56,071 nucleotides of DNA, taken from Omphalotus guepiniiformis. Its lineage: Eukaryota > Basidiomycota > Agaricomycetes > Agaricales > Omphalotaceae. The stretch is from contig JAQOOI010000023.1 in the NCBI GenBank assembly GCA_028554645.1, positions 1-56,071 of the forward strand, in the 5' to 3' direction. A model generated the notes under the pieces. It was not told where the DNA came from, did not search any database, and was given only the letters and a program-made list of their open reading frames with translations. A program made the position numbers and the translations under genes. Below, piece after piece: positions 22,875 to 32,913 of this stretch; positions within the stretch are counted from its first letter, which is position 1, and each line of letters starts with the position of its first letter.

Positions 22875-23306
22875 ATGCCCGACTGTCCTGGGTACTTATA
22901 TGTCTTCCAAATCGTTGGCACTCGGGGATTCAAGGTCGGACGAACCACGAACTTACAACGTCGAAAAGCCCAGTGGGCTCGACAGTGCCGAGGGCAGAAA
23001 CACGCATGGCTTTACTCACTTTCAGCGAAAAGATACAAACGTGCCGGTGCGTCGTGATTAATCTGATTCCTCGATTTCTAACTCGTCTTCAGAATCAGTA
23101 TGCCATTCCGAGCTACAACGTGTATGTCTGCGTCGTCCGCGCTTTCTCTGCGCTTATTGTATTGTATTTCATTTTTTTCCCTATGTTCGAGCTGACAGGA
23201 TTTAGGTCATCGACGACATAACGAGATTTTTGAATTTGACGGGTCACCACGAGATGTAATCAACAATATCATTCGCCCAATTATGAAGCGCGCCTGCTCT
23301 CTGTAA
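22875..23306 (+). CDS. GIY-YIG family protein (T5orf172-type)
   Basis: Predicted exons are 22875-23046, 23093-23121 and 23199-23306, giving at least 102 residues. The start at MPDCPGYLYV is the first ATG in frame; extra upstream exons are possible. The core GYLYVFQIVGTRGFKVGRT, NLQRRKAQWARQCRGQ and a C-terminal HRRHNEIFEF match the T5orf172 branch of the GIY-YIG nuclease fold. This branch is common in basidiomycetes and often annotated as a DNA-binding or Mug113-like domain. Nuclease activity is unproven for these fungal forms. A second, longer copy lies at 52.9-53.6 kb. The 29-base middle exon is unusually small. Confidence 0.65.
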
Positions 23307-23621
23307 TTGTAAGTGTTCGTTCACTTCATTTTTGCATACTTAGCCATTCTTTCAGTCTGTCGGTATCTGGAATATATTCGTCGTTGTAGTTTTGTAGTAA
23401 TATATGATTTCATTCTGTTAACCGTACTACAGTAGATCAGTCTCGGAAATAAGTCCCGAACCTCCAGATTCGGCCACGACGGTAATGGTTTTTCATCTCA
23501 TCTCCGAACCATCTTCCGAGACATCTCAAATCCTAGATTATCATTACTGTAATCGCCCATCGTTATCGACCCTGCCAAGAGACTAACACTTAACCACAAC
23601 ATCATACGAACGCTTTACCAC

Positions 23622-23690
23622 ATTTACTACATATCTGACATCAAGCACTAGTCGAGCACTAGTCGAGCACTAGTCGAGCGCGTAGACAGC
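23622..23690 (+). repeat. Dispersed CTAGTCGAGC terminal motif (copy 2)
   Basis: It reads tttactacatatctgacatc, then aagcactagtcgagcac with the unit ctagtcgagca repeated three times. It corresponds to the 3' end of the short element at 14.68-15.0 kb; the rest of that element is not present here. It lies 150 bases downstream of the WD40-like gene's stop codon. Confidence 0.7.
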
Positions 23691-23839
23691 GCTGCACACG
23701 GTGGCTGTGCAACAGATTTTGGGCCAACTCTCTTTTGCTCGCTGTGCTCACCAACAAGACGGCGGTCTCATCTCGAGACTCCGGTTCATTAAGTGATGTA
23801 AACAGAAGCATGATACATCGGTAGAAGATACAGGATATA

Positions 23840-25810
23840 TTACATGACAACATCGTTAGGAACGGTTGCAGCTAACGAGCTAGAACTTGAATATCCACTA
23901 TCTGTGGTAGGCAACTTCTCGATGACAGGCGTGGTGCTGATAATTGTTACATCTAGCGAGCTAGAATATCCACTATTGGTGGCAGCAGGCAACTTCTCGG
24001 TGACAGTCGTGGTGCTGATAATCGTTACCGTCGTAGGCACGGTGACCGTCACGGATACCGGGTATTGCTCAGTGACCAAGCTGATAGAGTGGACGGGGTA
24101 CCGCTCAGTAACCACACTGAAGCTTTGCTCAGTGACAGTAACAGTGGGGTAGAATTCGGAAGCTTTGGTAGCCGTAACAATCTCTGGGCCTGGGGCGCTA
24201 GAGACTGCATGGGGAGAAGCAAATCGGGACAGGGCGGGAACATAGACAAAAAACTGTACCCCTAGTCCAAGCGGATATACAGAGCCTTCAGCACTCCATA
24301 TAAAGGCTTGTGAGTAGCGACTGAGCTAGAAATCGGAAATCCACATTGGGAAATAAGACTCGATATACAAAGGCACACTGTCTACATACCATGGAGTAGC
24401 CCATCATCAGGAAGATGACCGCAATTCCAATCCACCGCACACCAGTCCAGGTGACCGAGACACTACAGATCAGGTTTTCGTCCGATCTACCTTCAACACT
24501 GGAAGGGATTCTAGGTGCGTTGTATTTCTTCCTGAAAACCACGAGATCCGCCGGTTGATCCCTCGTAGAACCCGCAACAGCCACGAAATGGCAGGAGGGA
24601 AGAGTGTACGTCTTTGGCATGCAAATCAGTCACGCGAAGATCAATTTCGAATCCAAAGCAGCGACTCACATTGACGTACTGCACCAGTGCTTTTCGCGGA
24701 TACTCCAAGCGCTGAATGCATTCACCTGACTGAACAGAGAATACCTCAACGAAACCATGGTCTGTTCCAACCATTAACGTGTTACCCTCCTCTGCGAAAG
24801 CAACTTGCTTCGTGTTCCCTACAAGGGGTGCCTCCCCCTTAAATGTCATAATGCGCTCTGAATTGCTGAGTTTGAGAAGCTCTGCATGTTGGCCAGTCCA
24901 TGCGGCAAATACATCATTGCTTTCATCCACGGAGACGAAGTGCCTGTGGAGGTATGTCAGCAGACAAAGACCGTGAAAAACGAAAAGAGGCGCACATTTC
25001 TTTAGGCCCATTCTTTTTGACCCACGAGAAGTTGCCAGTCGACGCTTGCAATTGCAGGCTGGGGAATGATGAATACAGGGGCAAGCAGCAGGAAAATAAC
25101 CTCACAAGCTTCCGCCGAACTTAGAGAAAGCGTACACGTTATGTGTACCTCGAGCAAACTTGACGATCCGAGGGAGAAAATCTTCAGGGAGCATGACTTG
25201 AACGATGCTAGTGAGCTCGAGGGTGCTCGTGATTGTCCAAAGAGTGACCACTCGGTCGCTACTTGAGGTGACAAGCCGCGCTTGATTACCGGAGGCCACC
25301 TTGGTGTCCGACACGTCAATAGACATGACTTGAGCACCGTTTTGGGTGACCGATTGCCTGCCTGACGCTCGGAAGGTCTGCCCCGATAATACAAATGAGT
25401 ACGGGCGTGGTCGGGGAGAAAACGAGGGAATACGAACATTTTGACGCTTGTCTTTAGACCATAGTGAAAGTTCACCAGCCATGCTTCCCGCGACAAATAC
25501 GTGAGTATCGTTCGCCTCAAAGTACAACCAGGTGGAGGAGGAGTAGACGTGTTTTGCCTCTTTGGGCTCGTAGGGAAGATGGGGGGTGGGAACTGCTTTG
25601 AACGTCTGCATATCCCATATAGTGATGCCTCCATAACCTGTGGGTGGGGAGAATAAGTGAGCTGGAGTGCACGAATCGAACGCAAATGTGCATACCAGAA
25701 GCCGAGACAAAGGCACCGTCCGCAGAGAATGATACCGATTGAATGGCGTCCCGAGGACCAGAAAGAGTAGCAACTTGCTTGTAAGAACGCCTGAAGAAAC
25801 GGGTCAACAT
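23840..25810 (-). CDS. WD40-like protein with membrane segments and Val/Thr-rich tail
   Basis: Predicted exons (minus strand) are 25810-25696, 25637-25106, 25058-24996, 24943-24670, 24611-24390 and 24325-23840, giving 563 residues with all junctions in phase. Residues 10-330 show WD-repeat features: LSGPRDAIQSVSFSADGAFVSASG, YGGITIWD, GSMAGELSLWS, SSDRVVTLWT, GTDHGFVEVFS. This is consistent with a divergent beta-propeller. A hydrophobic helix (GIAVIFLMMGYSM, near residue 400) is followed by a second (LGLGVQFFVYV). The tail carries a duplicated TIISTT.V.EKLP…SGYSSS unit. It is probably an intracellular membrane scaffold; the partner is unknown. The start at 25810 is the first ATG in frame, and an earlier exon cannot be excluded. 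Confidence 0.6.
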
Positions 25811-25987
25811 TATAGTGGCTGGAATTCAGGGCGATGCTTGTTACGCCTCTTGAAGGAAAGTAGTACCTCTGCTTTATACATGGCCCTGTGGCTCAGAAAC
25901 AAAGGAGTGGCGCCCTTCCTATCAGCTTACTTAATTAACATTAACATTGCCACGTAATTTGTAATTCGACTTGAAATTATACGGATT

Positions 25988-26030
25988 CAACTAGCGCTCG
26001 ACTAGCGCTTGATGATAGTATCTGGTAGTC
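25988..26030 (-). repeat. Dispersed CTAGTCGAGC terminal motif (copy 3, inverted)
   Basis: Reverse-complement reading gives atcatcaagcgctagtcgag followed by cgctag, the same terminal word as at 23.6 kb but in opposite orientation. Copies 2 and 3 thus bracket the WD40-like gene as imperfect inverted termini about 2.3 kb apart. Confidence 0.6.
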
Positions 26031-28207
26031 AATCGCTGGTGCTGCTCCCACAACTCTTGGCTTTCCCATATCCTCAGTGCATTCTGCAGATTTGGACCCA
26101 CTATCTGATCAACAAGACCAGAAATCCTATTATTTCCACTTGATAGTTATTCATTGCCCAAGTTTGCGCCAACAATCTGGCAGAACATCACCCTTCTCTT
26201 CCACCCGAGCTCGACTACTCGAGGGGCTTTTGGATGAACCTACTACTTTGCAATGGTATCAACTGATCTTCATACACCTACGATCGACTGCTGGACTCGT
26301 GCTCTACCACCTCAAGCAGATTTTTACAAAGGCCCAGATCTCAGTATAGTCGCGGAGCTACTGGCACCCAGACATTTTTGAAGATGTTTCTCTACAAGGC
26401 TGGTTTCATTCCAGCAATTCTGTGCCCCCTTACATCCCAGCCGTCCACGTTGCCGGGCACCAACCCATGTATTCTATAGATAAATATTTCATCGACTGGA
26501 ATCCCCCCCCCTAACACCTTCATCCTCGCAGTCTTCCTGCGGGACGCTGGGTAGGCCATCTTCATGTTCGTCGAGGGAGTCCATGCGAGAGCCCTATCTT
26601 ATCACGAGCTTGACCGATCTCAATAAAATTGGTGAGTCCGGAGTCTGCTGGTCTTACTAGTCAACCGTTCTGTGCATCACCTTCAATCAGCGCGTGAAAT
26701 CACTTTGATTTTCGCACATTGGCATTTCCACCGACCAATCCCCAGGTATCGAGTGATATAGTGTGGTGCCTGATAGTCATTGGTATGTTAAAATGGATCG
26801 AGTTTGTTTCGCGGAGGGCATATGTCGTGCCAAATCACCTATGTTCCAGACTGAACAAGTCCGTTGCAGACCACCAAACTTCTTCCTTCATCAAGACCTC
26901 CCTAAGCTCCCTTAACACTTGAAAGCCTCCCGGCTTTTGACTGACTGCCAGAGCCCGGCTTTATCTTTTCCCGCGTTGGAGTGCATCTATAGCCGATAAT
27001 AGAGCCCCCTAGCGTTTTGCAGCAATTGCCCTCGCTCCATTGGAATCATTCGGCAATCTAGAACCTGAGTTCTCGTAGTCTACCAAGATCCTCCTTCAAG
27101 CCAAGTTTGGCGAGCGCTGAACCCAACCTAGCTTGAGAATGACGAGACAACGGAGGGAGGGATAGGAGGAGGCTTTGATTAAACTTGCTTGAGGTCAGTC
27201 CTAACGTGCTTACTGGGCGAATTAGCATTGTCACTGGAGGTTTCGATTTCCTTCTTGCGGAGCTCGGTGCCCTTGAGCTAACCTCTCCACTCATAGCATC
27301 CAACACGATCATGAAGAGCCTTTTCCCTAAACTCTCTGTTCCGGCTCTAAACCCAGTAAGTGAGCACTAGAGCGCAAAACAGATCTTGCTCACTTACGGT
27401 TCACTTGAAGAACTTCAAGCCGCGCCAGTCGCAACGACCTGGGTTCAATGGCGATAGGTTTCATGGTCGATAATTCGAAACCCTGCCAACCTTTCACCAG
27501 CCAATCTCAAGCGTCATCATACGTACAAGAGGCCTCACAACGCCAACTTGGGGCGGTACGAAGCCAAGCCGAAAAAGTAATACTTTTCACGCTCCATAAA
27601 TGATCGGCGGCAATAGGAGGACGTGATGACTGGATTCTAAATACAGAGTATGCAGTGCACTAATTAAGTATTCCCTACAATGCAGACCGGATGCGGACTG
27701 CCGATCTGCGCGCGCACGCGTACATGTGAAGGGCTCTCAAAGTACTAATTCAGGTATCTATGTACATAGATACTCAGTACTCAGTGGTGGATTTGGAAAT
27801 CGGAGGTGCGCTATCGTAAGTTGGCGATGTAGTAACCCTGACCCTGAAATTGTTCTCTTCATTCACTTCTACATACACATGCTAGGAGTTACTTGGTACT
27901 AGGGCAGGCCTCTATGCTTGCCGTGTCGGACCTTTAAATATATTGCTTTGTGATACAACTGAAGTGATGAGAATTGAGCCGCCCTATGTAGTAGACATCC
28001 ATTTCAAAAGGTGAAGTTCAATCAATCAGCGCTTGCATTCAGATGGTAGAAGGGATTCCTCTCCTGGCCACCAGATCGAATATGGATTGGCCGGATTTAT
28101 GATTATGCAAAGCAGCACGCAACTACTATTCCAACTTACTAAAAGGGTAGTGGAACGGAGTTTATAAAGGCGTCCAACTTGAACCTCAAATTTTGATATA
28201 CAAAGCA
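26031..28207. other. Stretch without a supported gene
   Basis: Open frames at 26077-26349 (plus) and 27058-27312 (minus) have no recognisable motif and no splice partners. The stretch contains short duplicated words (gatactcagtactcag near 27770). The last few hundred bases should hold the promoter of the WOPR gene, but I see no distinct element. Confidence 0.4.
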
Positions 28208-29561
28208 ATGGCAAGCAACCCTTGTTCCCCGACCCTAGTACCTCCCTCTGGCTATGTCGAAACTACGTCGGATGCATTGCGCTTGATAAATGCTGCGCGC
28301 AACGGTATTATACCACGCATAAGGCGCCGTTTGAACCACGAGGAGAGAAAGACCATGATTAAAAGCGGTGCCATTTTTATTTTTTGCGTGGAGGAGAGCG
28401 GAATAAGACGATGGACAGGTTAGTATGCGTTGCCGTTCGGTAGAGAGATCTTGCTCAAGGCCTTTGCAGACGAATTGCATTGGTACCCATCTGACACGAT
28501 TGAAAATTTTACTGTGAGTGGTTCCAGAACATTCGAGTTGAGTTCCTCAAGGGGGTATCTTAGATATACCAGGAAAAAAATGAGTGTGTAGACTGGTGGT
28601 CACCAACCATTGGCCATTCTATGAACAAGCAATGGACCCTCAAACCAAATGGTCTAATCAAGAAGGTCAGCAGGAATGTAGCAAAATATTTGACTTTACT
28701 CCATAGTTTTTTAGATGTTCAAAGTTGCTGTTACCAACGGATCAAAACATGAGCATTTCCACCTCATCTCATACTATACCAGTGAAGAAATTCAAGCTGG
28801 AAAGCTGACAGTAAGTGCTCTTTCCCATTGCATTATGATGTTGCCTTGATGGACACCGCAGCAACTCTCAACCTACCCGAATATTACAACGCTGGATCTG
28901 CCACTCCACATCTTCAAACTGCAACTTCTCCGCATGCCGCCAAAAGTCGAAACCGGACCAGACGGAAGACTACACTTGTGAGTCGTCTTATGCAACCTTG
29001 TAGCCGTCTCAAAAATTCTTCAGCGCGCTGGAAGACAAAGGTGTTGCGGGATCCAAAGCGGAGGAGTATACTTACTGCACTCCAGATTACTCTCTTACCT
29101 CGCCAATGGATTCCCCCGTCCGAGTCAACCACATGGAAAGTTCCCCTATACCTTCAGGGCTTGTATGCTCTAATGGAAGCGGATGGTCAACATTCGAGTG
29201 GAGCGCACAGCGTCAAGACACCCCTTGGCCGCCCTTGTTCCCCACCAGCCTAAATTCTCTTCAGGACGGTGTTACCCCTCAGAATTCCTGGTCTCCAAAT
29301 CCTACGCATCCTTCTGGTCCTCACTCTCCACGCTTCAATCCATGGTATGAAGCTAGTATCCCAGACCTTAATCTGACAGGCCGTGACGGCGTTGGCACGC
29401 ACAATCCTCAGACCCACACGGATGCAACTGCCGCGAGTGAGCTTGGTGGTATGCCACAGTACTCTATGCACATTGGATACGCGAGGTTACACCAAATGCC
29501 GGACCATGGTACGCCCTGTCATCTCTCCAACATTTCTCAGATTACTAAATCTGAGACATAG
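28208..29561 (+). CDS. Gti1/Pac2-type WOPR-domain transcriptional regulator
   Basis: Predicted exons are 28208-28418, 28470-28513, 28564-28665, 28715-28810, 28862-28977 and 29024-29561, giving 368 residues without stops. The N-terminal half matches the WOPR family: GYVETTSDALRLINAARNG, IPRIRRRLNHEERKTMIKSG, FIFCVEESGIRRWTD. The second WOPR block follows (LKPNGLIKK, HFHLISYYTSEEIQAGKLT). WOPR proteins are fungal DNA-binding regulators of morphology and development (Wor1, Ryp1, Gti1). The normally strict WSPSR.…FL.YRE region is altered here (LHWYPSDTIENFTIYQE), which may affect DNA contact. The C-terminal half is Ser/Pro/Asn-rich and typical of an activation region. It appears intact. The ATG at 28208 is chosen because it opens the conserved N-terminus. 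Confidence 0.8.
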
Positions 29562-30323
29562 AATGAGGATGCCATTGTCGTCTAGTATTCTAAGATGTAT
29601 ATATATATTGCAGGTAGTGAATAACGCCAAATGTACTTGCGCCATGTACATATGCCTGGCCAGATGAACGTGATTCAGGCCGTTGCCCCATTGTTGTTGC
29701 ATTTGTTAAACAGAAAGGCTGCGGGAGTGCCAAATAAGTCAATTAATTCTACAAAACGGGAGTGTCACCCCTTATAAAATGGGAATACCACTCAGCGTGA
29801 GGGAGTTTACCACTGGCTTCACCTTGAATATTGAATACTCACTCGCAGCGGCCAGTAACCGAATACGAGATGAAATTTTTGCCTAGGGACCGTACCGTAA
29901 TACACCTCCTTTCCTCCTTCCTTCCATAGTCGAGCGCTATTCGAGCTAACTTGGGGCGCGTTTGGCGTTATCGTGATTAGCATCGCAGCGTCCTATTGTA
30001 TCATGAAGCTACGGACGATGATACGCAATGTCGCCTTCAAATGGTGGTGTGGCGAACTTATACGCATTGCTACCGCTCGGTTAGCATACCAGCGTGCACT
30101 AGTCGATCAGAGAAAAGGCCTGGAGGACACAACACGACGATGCACTAAACTATTAAAGGTCTAACACAGCTGTTGAATGGCGCTGCTCCGGATTCTCAGT
30201 TGAAAGTTTCCTGTTCGTCGAAAACGCAGCGTAGTTGACCGTGGCAGTCGATGAGTTATGTCATTCAAGCAAGTCATCGTGCTGACGTCATCGCGAAGCC
30301 CTCTTTCAAACGTTTAAACTTCT
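29562..30323. other. Intergenic stretch
   Basis: No gene is supported. A cgagcgctattcgagct word near 29930 resembles the dispersed CTAGTCGAGC motif. A frame at 29973-30164 encodes a basic peptide with no recognised family. Confidence 0.4.
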
Positions 30324-31675
30324 ATGTCTAGGTCCCATGGAAAGAGGCAAAGGGGAGGGGACGAACCGACTAAAAGCATAATTTCTGTAAGTCTCGCATT
30401 ACCAGTCTAGCAGAAACTCAAACGCGACATACAGAATCCGAAGGTCAAGTTGGTAACGCAGCCTGATTTTGGACATGAGCTTTGCCAGGCACAACAAACC
30501 ATTGCAGAACTCAAAGGCAGAATAGCTCAATTGGAATCGGCTGAGCGTCTTGCTCAGGAAAACGTCAGCAGTCTGAAGGATATCCTTGTACGGGTGGAGA
30601 GTGAGCGGGATGAGTTAGCCAAGGAGGTGGCGCAGTTGCAAGTGCGTCCCTGCTACAAATTTTCGTCAAAGGAAAACTCTAAAATAACGAAATACAGGAC
30701 TGCGATCACGAAGAGATTCAGCGTTTGGGAACCGAGAACACGGCGCTCTCCCGCAAGGCTTCATGGCAAGAAATTGAAATGGACGTCCTTCGAAAGCTGC
30801 TAACGTCACTTGGGTCTCTTGAGGTAAAGCCTTGGTGTTTATTCCTTCATGACTTGAGATTTTACTCCTCCAGGTTACCAGAGAAGATCTTTTGAACCCT
30901 CAGGAGCAATTGGCCGAGGTTCGTTTATCGGTTCCCCTTATTCGTGCGTTCTGTACAGATCTGCTTGCCTCCTTTGCCTAGGACGTATCGAGACATCCTC
31001 CGCCGCAAGCTCCGGATATCGAGGTGGGCATCTTACCTGGACATTTTGTCACAAGTTGCTTATTTCGATCAGGATGGGGATCCTATTGGGGATCCTTTTG
31101 AGAGAGAATCCTCAGTTCTACGAAGCGTCTCGGTTGAACCCACAGCCGCGAACCGCGTTATCTATCCTGTAGACGCACTGCTGAGTGACGAAGCCCAACG
31201 ATGGTTACCTCAAGCCTTTGCATATGTCAACATCGATTTGGGATCTGAGTACGCAGATCTCCTGATCAGGTGGATTGGCTTCGAACACACGCATTGTTGG
31301 GAGAAATCTGGGGGTCGCCTCGCAAAAACGAATAGACCAGAAGCCCTCACTGCCTGGATTAGTGAAGGGCGCTACCCACCGCGGTGCAAGGGGCCTACTA
31401 TAGATGAGAACCTCGCTGCGCAGTTTCCGGATAGCATGCGCCTGTGGTGGTCGTATTTGCTGAACTTGACTCCGCTTCAGGATGACGATAGCAAGGGTCG
31501 GGCTGCTTTGAACAAGCATGGGATCAATGGCTGGCTCTCAATCGTTGTGGGTGTGAAGTGGTGGGGCGAGTGTTTGAGGTGCTTGACAGGAGAAATGCTG
31601 CGGGTTGGCGCTGAAGAATGGCTTGGGATGGTCGCAGAGTTAAGCGCGGCCTTAAATTCACTTGCGCATGTCTGA
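30324..31675 (+). CDS. Coiled-coil protein with a conserved basidiomycete C-terminal domain
   Basis: Predicted exons are 30324-30386, 30435-30641, 30698-30823, 30874-30918, 30982-31023 and 31073-31675, giving 361 residues. All five introns are phase 0. The N-terminus (MSRSHGKRQRGGDEPTKS) is basic. Residues 22-150 form a heptad-rich coiled coil. The C-terminal 200 residues contain RWIGFEHTHCWEKSGG, LWWSYLLNLTPLQ and INGWLSIVVGVKWWGE. I recall this domain pattern from many uncharacterised Agaricomycete proteins, but no function is known to me. The ATG at 30324 gives a basic start like that of the next gene (MKKAKSQEKRKRD). The two genes lie in tandem and share the phase-0 design, so they may be related. 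It appears intact. Confidence 0.65.
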
Positions 31676-32913
31676 AGGGTGCGCGCTAGGCGCTTAAAAT
31701 TCTGTATTATTTGCAACGAGATTATAATGAATGAATCCTAACGGACGGAAGCGTCACTCTTGTACTTCAGACTTTGCTCCCCCACAAATTATTGTTTGAT
31801 CCAACAATGAAATTGGCATTAGTCCATGCTTAAAGCTTGATGCCTCAATTCACATTGTCTCATGGAGTTTTGAGGAAGTCTTTGCGTTTGCATATATTCA
31901 GACATCGTTCAGACACCAGGGTCATTAGCTTTGGGCCCTTGGACCGTGTCGTCCCGAGCGAAGTACATCATGTAGCGAGCGTGCCATCATTATTGAGAAT
32001 CGGGATTACCATCGTGGCCGTGGCAATAGGACATGTGATAGTGGGATCAAGCGGCGAGAGAGGCATCCCAACGTCGAACGGTGGGTAGTCGTTGCCCGCA
32101 AGCTTCCCTCTGGCACTGAATCTACTAGCTACAACTCGGGACTGGCCCTATCGCGCGACAAGCTACCTCTTCCCCTCACTCATTTCAACATTTCTACCAG
32201 TTCGCCCGCCCCTTATGCCTGCTCAAGCTCAAGGCTGCCAGCCTATCATGCCTAATTCATCCCAGGAGTCACTTCACTAGTCAAGCATTTCTAATAGATA
32301 TGTAGATCAAGAACATCCACGAATGTACCTTGAAAGAGAATGGGAAGTCACGCGTGCAGGTGTGCCCTTACTTCCGAATTTCCGGAGATATTTTATCATC
32401 GCCCTCTTTCTTTGTCCTAAAGAATCGTTCATTTCTGCCAAAAACTCTGCTCTGACCATCTCAAAATCTATGAATACTCAATCTAACGTACCTGTGGAGG
32501 TATATCCCTTGAGCTATCGTTTTCTTTGACTGTGTCTCTACAACTCATGCAGTCCGCAGGGGAGGAATCCGTTCTGCTCATACAATCCCCAGGGGACCAA
32601 ACTAATCCTAATCCAAATGCGAGGGGCAGTGTATGTTATGCCTCGGCTCTGTCATCCCAGTTTCTTTCAATGATCATGGCTGCCTTATTTTCTCCTCAAC
32701 CTTTGTCCAGCCCTCAGCCTTTGGCCAGTCCCCCGCCACGACCGGTCTCGGAAATGCTGTCAATGCCAACGTATGTCCTACCCTACCCTACGCTGGTATA
32801 GACGCTGAATTACTCCTTAGGTTACTTACGCTGCCTCTTCGACTCAATTTCACTTCAAACCAACCTCTGTGCGGTTTTTATGAAATCTTATGAATTGGCC
32901 GCTGACTACCTTT
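31676..32913. other. Intergenic stretch or possible 5' exons of the next gene
   Basis: An ATG at 32470 opens MNTQSNVPVE, followed by a GAG|gt donor. A Pro/Ser-rich exon starting at 32553 could be joined to it through a 53-base intron. It runs to a donor near 32772, and one splicing path then ends at a stop at about 32890. This may be a separate small gene or upstream exons of the coiled-coil gene. I cannot decide. Confidence 0.35.

Noticed and set aside
24049..24249. Open frame overlapping the tail of the WD40-like gene
   Set aside because: It is another frame of the Val/Thr-rich exon, which reads in phase with the upstream exons.
25002..25685. Minus-strand frame of 227 codons overlapping the WD40-like gene
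   Set aside because: It is a shadow in another register; the WD motifs lie in the frame used for the annotated exons.
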